Assembly (NCBI GenBank): GCA_938074135.1 | Contig: CALJFL010000061.1 | Coordinates: forward strand, 1 to 12,200 | Reading direction: 5' to 3' | Length of the DNA: 12,200 bases | Origin: an uncultured Halieaceae bacterium | Lineage (GTDB): Bacteria > Pseudomonadota > Gammaproteobacteria > Pseudomonadales > Halieaceae | Part shown: one piece after another, positions 8,441 through 12,200 of the stretch | Layout: each line of letters begins with the position of its first letter | How positions within the stretch are numbered: position 1 is the first letter of the stretch | Position numbers and translations under genes: made by a program | Notes under the pieces: generated by a model | Databases searched by the model: none | The model's input: the letters and a program-made list of their open reading frames with translations, nothing else | Told to the model about the DNA's origin: nothing

Positions 8441-9994
8441 ATGACGTCCAGTACAACAATCCCAGACCCAGCCTCTGACACGGGTTTTCTGGGCCATCCG
8501 CGCGGTCTATTCGTCTGCTTCGCCACGGAACTGTGGGAACGATTTTCTTTTTACGGCATGAAGTACCTGCTGCTGTTATACCTCACCAAGTACCACCTGT
8601 TCAGCGACGCTAACGGACTGGAGGTACTGGGCAGCTACGCGGCACTGGTCTATGCCATGCCAGTTATCGGCGGACTGCTCGCCGATCGCTACCTGGGTAT
8701 GCGCAAGGCAGTCGTGTTTGGCGGGCTGCTGCTGGTAATGGGCCACCTCGGTATGGCTTTTGAAGGGGAGCAAGCGCGCACGGTAGACGGTGCCGTGGTG
8801 CGCGACGACGGCGCATTGCAAGTATTCTACTTTTCACTGGCACTGATCATCATCGGGGTCGGTTTTCTCAAGCCCAATATTTCCACCATCGTCGGGCAGC
8901 TTTATAGCAAGGACGATCCCCGCAGAGACTCCGGTTTTACGATCTTCTACATGGGTATCAACCTGGGGGCTTTCAGCGCCACCCTGCTCTGTGGCTATCT
9001 TGGCGAGACCTATGGGTGGGCTTACGGTTTTGGTGCTGCCGGTATCGGCATGCTATTCGGGCTGGCTACCTTTATCAGTGGGCAGAAACATCTGCACGGA
9101 CATGCCGAACCTCGCAATCCGGCGTTACTCAAGGAGCGTTCACCACTGGGCGTTAGCAAGGAGCTCACTATCTACGCCTGCGGTCTGGTTGGCGTCGTGG
9201 CCGCCTGGCAAATGCTACAGTTTCATGGTGCTGTTGGTTTCACTCTCAATGCCATGTCGGTGACTGTACTGATCGGCCTGGCCTGGTTTATCACCACTCG
9301 CTGCAATCCTGTTGAGCGCAGCAGGATGCTCGTACTGATTGTACTGACCATGTCGACCGTGGTGTTCTGGGCCCTGTTCGAGCAAAGCGCAGCGTCTATG
9401 ACCCTGTTTGCCGACCGGGTCATGAACCGCGAAATGCTGGGCATAAATTTCACTGCCGCCCAGTTTGGCGCACTTAATTCATTTTTTATCTTCTTGTTCG
9501 CCCCGGTATTCGCCTGGCTATGGACTGTACTGGGACGTCGCGGGCTGGAACCAAACACCCCGGTGAAGTTCGCCCTGGGTATCGCTCAGGCGGGCCTTGG
9601 CTTCGGCGCCCTGGTTGTCGGTGCCGCGATACCCGATGAAGCAGGGCTGGTCTCTGCCTATTGGATGGTGCTGGCCTATCTACTGCACACTACCGGCGAA
9701 CTGTGCCTGTCGCCGGTTGGATTGTCGGCTGTGACCAAGCTCGCCGTACCCAGCGTTGTAGGGGTAATGATGGGGTCGTGGTTCCTGGCCACGGCTTACT
9801 CTGAATTTGTCGCGGTGCAACTGGCCAAGATTGCCGCTGTCGAAACCGTGGACGGTAGTGTCGCAGACATCGGTGCTGCGCTGGCTGGCTACACGGAACT
9901 ATTTGGCAACCTGTTCTGGATAGGTCTGCTTTTCGCTGTTATTTTGCTGTTGTTGTCGCCGCTACTGAAGCGGATGATGCACGGTATCCACTAA
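8441..9994 (+). CDS. POT/PTR2 family proton-coupled di-/tripeptide transporter
   Basis: POT proteins import di- and tripeptides with protons across the inner membrane. The 517-residue product has the family length (E. coli DtpA is 500) and is hydrophobic with about 12 to 14 membrane helices. Signatures are the proton-coupling ExxERF motif at residues 30-35, followed by FYGMKY in helix 1. GGLLADRYLGMRK (78-89) is the MFS loop motif. K144 lies in FLKPNIST. The PTR2 signature FTIFYMGINLGAF spans 166-178. FWALFEQSAASMTLFADR lies around 309-326. HTTGELCLSPVGLS has the conserved glutamate E420. All residues known to be needed for proton coupling and peptide binding appear intact. The ATG at 8441 begins a 20-residue polar lead before helix 1, and the Shine-Dalgarno is poor. 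Which dtp paralogue (A-D) it corresponds to cannot be assigned. The next gene follows after 14 bases and is likely cotranscribed. Confidence 0.93.
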   Translation: MTSSTTIPDPASDTGFLGHPRGLFVCFATELWERFSFYGMKYLLLLYLTKYHLFSDANGLEVLGSYAALVYAMPVIGGLLADRYLGMRKAVVFGGLLLVMGHLGMAFEGEQARTVDGAVVRDDGALQVFYFSLALIIIGVGFLKPNISTIVGQLYSKDDPRRDSGFTIFYMGINLGAFSATLLCGYLGETYGWAYGFGAAGIGMLFGLATFISGQKHLHGHAEPRNPALLKERSPLGVSKELTIYACGLVGVVAAWQMLQFHGAVGFTLNAMSVTVLIGLAWFITTRCNPVERSRMLVLIVLTMSTVVFWALFEQSAASMTLFADRVMNREMLGINFTAAQFGALNSFFIFLFAPVFAWLWTVLGRRGLEPNTPVKFALGIAQAGLGFGALVVGAAIPDEAGLVSAYWMVLAYLLHTTGELCLSPVGLSAVTKLAVPSVVGVMMGSWFLATAYSEFVAVQLAKIAAVETVDGSVADIGAALAGYTELFGNLFWIGLLFAVILLLLSPLLKRMMHGIH

Positions 9995-9995
9995 A

Positions 9996-10001
9996 AAGGA
10001 G
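9996..10001 (+). promoter_or_regulatory. Ribosome binding site deciding a TTG start
   Basis: AAGGAG begins two bases after the transporter stop codon and lies 7 bases before TTG at 10009. No ATG or GTG lies in the right place, so this strong Shine-Dalgarno is what supports the unusual start. Confidence 0.75.
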
Positions 10002-10008
10002 CTACAAA

Positions 10009-11235
10009 TTGAGTAGAGACTTCGATCTTATTGTATGGGGCGCCACGGGTTTCACCGGCCAACTGGTGGTGGAATACCTGGCAAATACCTATGGTGTGGA
10101 CGGTGACTTACGGTGGGCCATCGCTGGTCGCAACCAGGCCAAGCTGCAACAAGTGCGCAAAGACTGCCTCGCCGAGCAGCAACGCGAGCACCTGGCCATC
10201 TTTACCGCCGACAGCAGCGATGCCGCCAGCTTGCAAGCCCTGGCTAATCGCGCGGCGGTGATCTGTACCACTGTGGGCCCTTACGCCATACATGGCACTC
10301 CCCTGGTTGAGGCCTGCGCCACTACAGGCACTCATTACTGCGATCTCACCGGTGAGGTTCAGTGGATGGCCAAAGTCATACCCCTGTACCAGGACAAAGC
10401 TCGCGAGAGCGGCGCGCGCATCGTGCATACCTGTGGCTTCGACTCAATCCCCTCCGATATGGGCACCTGGTTCGTGCAACAAGCCATGTTGGAACAACAC
10501 GGCGTAGCAGCCAACAAAGTCAGTTGCCGCATAGGTCGCAGTAAAGGCGCTGCCAGCGGTGGCACAATCGCCAGTTTACTGCATGTACTGGAGGAAGCCG
10601 GGCACGATCCGTCAGTCAAGCAAGCCCTCGCCGACCCCTACTCCCTGTATCCGGAAGGCCTGGCAAAAGGACAGGATGGACCCGATCAGATGGGGGCAGT
10701 GTATGACGCTGATTTTCACCAGTGGACCTGCCCGTTTATCATGTCCTCTATCAACTCAAGGGTTGTCAGGCGCAGCCATGCCCTGATGGGACTGCCATGG
10801 GGAGAGGACTTCCGCTATGACGAGTCGCAGCTGTGCAAATCGCGCGGCGCTGCGCTGCGTAACACCATCGGAATGGGCGCTGGGATGGCCACCATGGCAC
10901 TGGCGCCAACGCGCAAGCTGGTCCAGCGGTTCCTACCCAAACCAGGTGACGGCCCGGACCGGGCGACGCGCGAAAACGGCTTTTTTGAGCTGTTCCTGCA
11001 TGCGGCACACCCCTCAGATCGCAGCAAAGACCTGCGTGCCAAGGTGACCGGGGATATGGACCCGGGCTACGGCTCTACCTCTAAAATGCTTTCTGAAGCG
11101 GCGGTCTGTCTCGCAAAAGACGACCTCACTGTCGACGGTGGCTTCTGGACCCCGAGCTCTGCCATGGGTGAGAACCTGCGTGAACGGTTAGTCAGCAGCG
11201 CCGGTCTCACCTTCGACCTGATACCCATCCCGTGA
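10009..11235 (+). CDS. Saccharopine dehydrogenase-like NAD(P)-binding oxidoreductase
   Basis: The 408-residue protein starts at TTG behind AAGGAG. The N-terminal Rossmann fold has the dinucleotide loop GATGFTG at residues 11-17, followed by AGRNQAKL typical of NADP-binding in this family. The TVGPYAIHGTPLVEAC segment, then YCDLTGE and HTCGFDSIPSD, are strongly conserved in the saccharopine-dehydrogenase-like family, which includes eukaryotic SCCPDH and the mycobacterial trans-acting enoyl reductase Rv2953 (about 418 residues). The latter acts in lipid assembly. True lysine-pathway saccharopine dehydrogenases are different in their C-terminal half, so that reaction should not be assumed. No signal peptide or clear membrane helix is seen, apart from a short Gly/Met/Ala-rich stretch around 285-300. 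It follows the peptide transporter by 14 bases and is probably in the same transcript, but the functional link is unclear. The TTG start may limit its expression. Confidence 0.88.
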   Translation: MSRDFDLIVWGATGFTGQLVVEYLANTYGVDGDLRWAIAGRNQAKLQQVRKDCLAEQQREHLAIFTADSSDAASLQALANRAAVICTTVGPYAIHGTPLVEACATTGTHYCDLTGEVQWMAKVIPLYQDKARESGARIVHTCGFDSIPSDMGTWFVQQAMLEQHGVAANKVSCRIGRSKGAASGGTIASLLHVLEEAGHDPSVKQALADPYSLYPEGLAKGQDGPDQMGAVYDADFHQWTCPFIMSSINSRVVRRSHALMGLPWGEDFRYDESQLCKSRGAALRNTIGMGAGMATMALAPTRKLVQRFLPKPGDGPDRATRENGFFELFLHAAHPSDRSKDLRAKVTGDMDPGYGSTSKMLSEAAVCLAKDDLTVDGGFWTPSSAMGENLRERLVSSAGLTFDLIPIP

Positions 11236-11329
11236 ATTATCCCAATGCTTGGTTCTGGTAAAGCGCCCGCAAAGACCGTACATTTTGGGCAAGGATAAAC
11301 CATAACAAAACAGGGGTAACCAGCGCGGG

Positions 11330-12200
11330 GTGAACAGATTCAACCTCACGTTCAGCGGCGAGATCCTGCCCGGCTTCAAGCCGGCGCAGGTGAAGGCCTC
11401 ATTTGCCAGATTATTTTCAATCGATGACCCGAAACGGGTAGATCTCTTTTTTAGCGGCAAGAGTGTAGTGCTGCGGCGCAACCTTGAGCGAAAAGAGGCA
11501 GCCGACTACTTTCGCAAGCTCCACGATATAGGCTTGCGCTCCGAATTGGTCAAAGTCGATGAGGACGGGCAACCGCCTCCCCCGCCTCCAGAGCCGCCAG
11601 CGCCGCCACCGGAACCGACCAGAGCCACCGAGCGCGGTATGGATCGCGATATTCTGCAGCGCAAGGCTGGCCATGTAGACCAAAGCTGGGCAGTTCCCTC
11701 GCGGGCCAGTAAACCAGCGCCGCCCGCAGCAAAAGAGGAAAAAGCCCCCAGGCCAGCTGACGTCAAGAAAACAGCGCGTGAGAAAACGGAGACCGAGGCC
11801 AAACAAAAGGCCGAAGCCGCCCGTAAGAAGGCCGAGGAAGAAGCCGCCCGTAAGAAGGCCGAAGAAGCAGCGCGCAAGAAAGCCGAAGCCAAACGAAAGG
11901 CCGAAGAAGAAGCTGCACGTAAGAAGGCCGAGGAAGCAGCGCGCAAGAAAGCCGAAGCCGAAGCCAAACGAAAGGCCGAAGAAGAAGCCGCACGCAAGAA
12001 GGCCGAGGACGAGGCCAAACGAAAGGCCGAAGCAGCCCGCAAGAAAGCCGAAGAAGAAGCCAAGCGAAAGACTGAAGCCGAAGCCGCACGTAAGAAGGCC
12101 GAGGAAGAAGCGCGCAAGAAAGCCGAGGCCAACCGAAAAGCCGAAGAGGAAGCCGCACGCAGGAGGGCCGAGGAAGCAGCGCGCAAGAAAGCCGAGGCCG
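11330..12200 (+). CDS. Unnamed protein: small N-terminal domain, Pro-rich linker, long Ala/Glu/Lys/Arg helical repeat (3' end cut)
   Basis: An open frame runs from GTG at 11330 past the right edge (290 codons seen). A TAA at 11303 is in frame upstream and no other start lies between, so the GTG is favoured although its Shine-Dalgarno is weak (AGGGG about 13 bases away). Residues 1-80 form a compact domain beginning NRFNLTFSGEILPGF, with FARLFSIDD, LFFSGKSVVLRRNLERKEA and YFRKLHDIGLRSELV. I have an impression of similar N-terminal domains in other gammaproteobacterial proteins but cannot name a family. Residues 82-96 are almost all proline with two glutamates. A linker follows, and from about 157 onward the chain is a charged repeat of the type ARKKAEEEA, predicted to be a continuous helix. 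It resembles TolA domain II in composition, but TolA starts with a membrane helix, which is absent here. The C-terminus, which would reveal a membrane anchor or a TonB/TolA-like domain, is outside the window. No function is assigned. Confidence 0.75.
   Translation, partial: MNRFNLTFSGEILPGFKPAQVKASFARLFSIDDPKRVDLFFSGKSVVLRRNLERKEAADYFRKLHDIGLRSELVKVDEDGQPPPPPPEPPAPPPEPTRATERGMDRDILQRKAGHVDQSWAVPSRASKPAPPAAKEEKAPRPADVKKTAREKTETEAKQKAEAARKKAEEEAARKKAEEAARKKAEAKRKAEEEAARKKAEEAARKKAEAEAKRKAEEEAARKKAEDEAKRKAEAARKKAEEEAKRKTEAEAARKKAEEEARKKAEANRKAEEEAARRRAEEAARKKAEA
11798..12200 (+). repeat. Degenerate in-frame repeats encoding the Ala/Glu/Lys/Arg helix
   Basis: The stretch is built from short, imperfect units of about 11 to 12 codons with the core (A/R)KKAE followed by EEAA or EAKR. 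Larger units are also visible: 11867-11935 (69 bases) is followed directly by a near copy at 11936-12010 (75 bases), which differs by one 6-base insertion and three substitutions. Both are multiples of three, so length changes keep the frame. The plus strand is extremely purine-rich here. The array continues to the window end. Confidence 0.85.

Noticed and set aside
11236..11329. Terminator or promoter in the 94-base gap before the repeat protein
   Set aside because: I find no GC-rich hairpin followed by T residues and no -35/-10 pair with acceptable spacing. Weak AT-rich hexamers are not enough to call.
11506..12186. Long open frame on the minus strand (226 codons, Ser/Ala/Leu/Arg/Phe repeats) opposite the repeat gene
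   Set aside because: It is the antisense of the purine-rich Ala/Glu/Lys/Arg repeat, whose composition excludes stop codons on the opposite strand. The product is low-complexity, has no recognisable domain, and the plus-strand frame has a coherent N-terminal domain.
11798..12200. Possible CRISPR array because of the repeated units
   Set aside because: Units are contiguous, imperfect and in frame, with no unique spacers of constant length, and they encode a helical repeat.
11330..12200. Direct annotation as TolA
   Set aside because: The helical middle part is TolA-like in composition, but there is no N-terminal membrane helix, the N-terminal domain is different and no tolQ, tolR or tolB is next to it.

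Overview
The window looks like a chromosomal segment of a free-living, probably marine, gammaproteobacterium. Three things suggest this: the accA-tilS order, which is typical of Pseudomonas-like and Cellvibrionales-like genomes; a Na+-pumping oxaloacetate decarboxylase closely resembling the enterobacterial/Vibrio type; and moderately high GC with ordinary gammaproteobacterial ribosome binding sites. The exact taxon cannot be fixed from the sequence and is an inference. I see no rRNA, tRNA, insertion sequence, phage gene, CRISPR array or defence cassette. Coding density is very high and no intergenic gap reaches 300 bases.

Left block, minus strand (positions 5573 down to 1): oadG, oadA, oadB, accA and tilS all read leftwards with short gaps (21, 4, 76 and 28 bases). 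oadGAB encodes the three subunits of a biotin-dependent, membrane-bound sodium pump driven by decarboxylation of oxaloacetate. accA encodes the alpha carboxyltransferase subunit of acetyl-CoA carboxylase, the first committed step of fatty acid synthesis. tilS makes the lysidine needed to read AUA codons and runs off the left edge after about 389 codons.

Middle block: dusC (plus strand) is divergent from oadG and has a recognisable -10 box. It converges, with only 5 bases between stop codons, on a minus-strand ThDP-dependent enzyme of the acetolactate synthase/benzoylformate decarboxylase superfamily (IlvX-like), whose substrate is unknown.

Right block, plus strand: a 170-base divergent spacer leads to a POT/PTR2 proton-coupled peptide transporter. 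Only 14 bases separate it from a saccharopine-dehydrogenase-like Rossmann oxidoreductase, which starts at TTG behind a strong Shine-Dalgarno; the two probably form an operon. The window ends inside a large unnamed protein with a small N-terminal domain, a proline-rich linker and a very long Ala/Glu/Lys/Arg helical repeat resembling the middle domain of TolA. This last gene is the least ordinary item here. Most of the rest is housekeeping or central metabolism, and I found no convincing previously undescribed multi-gene system.
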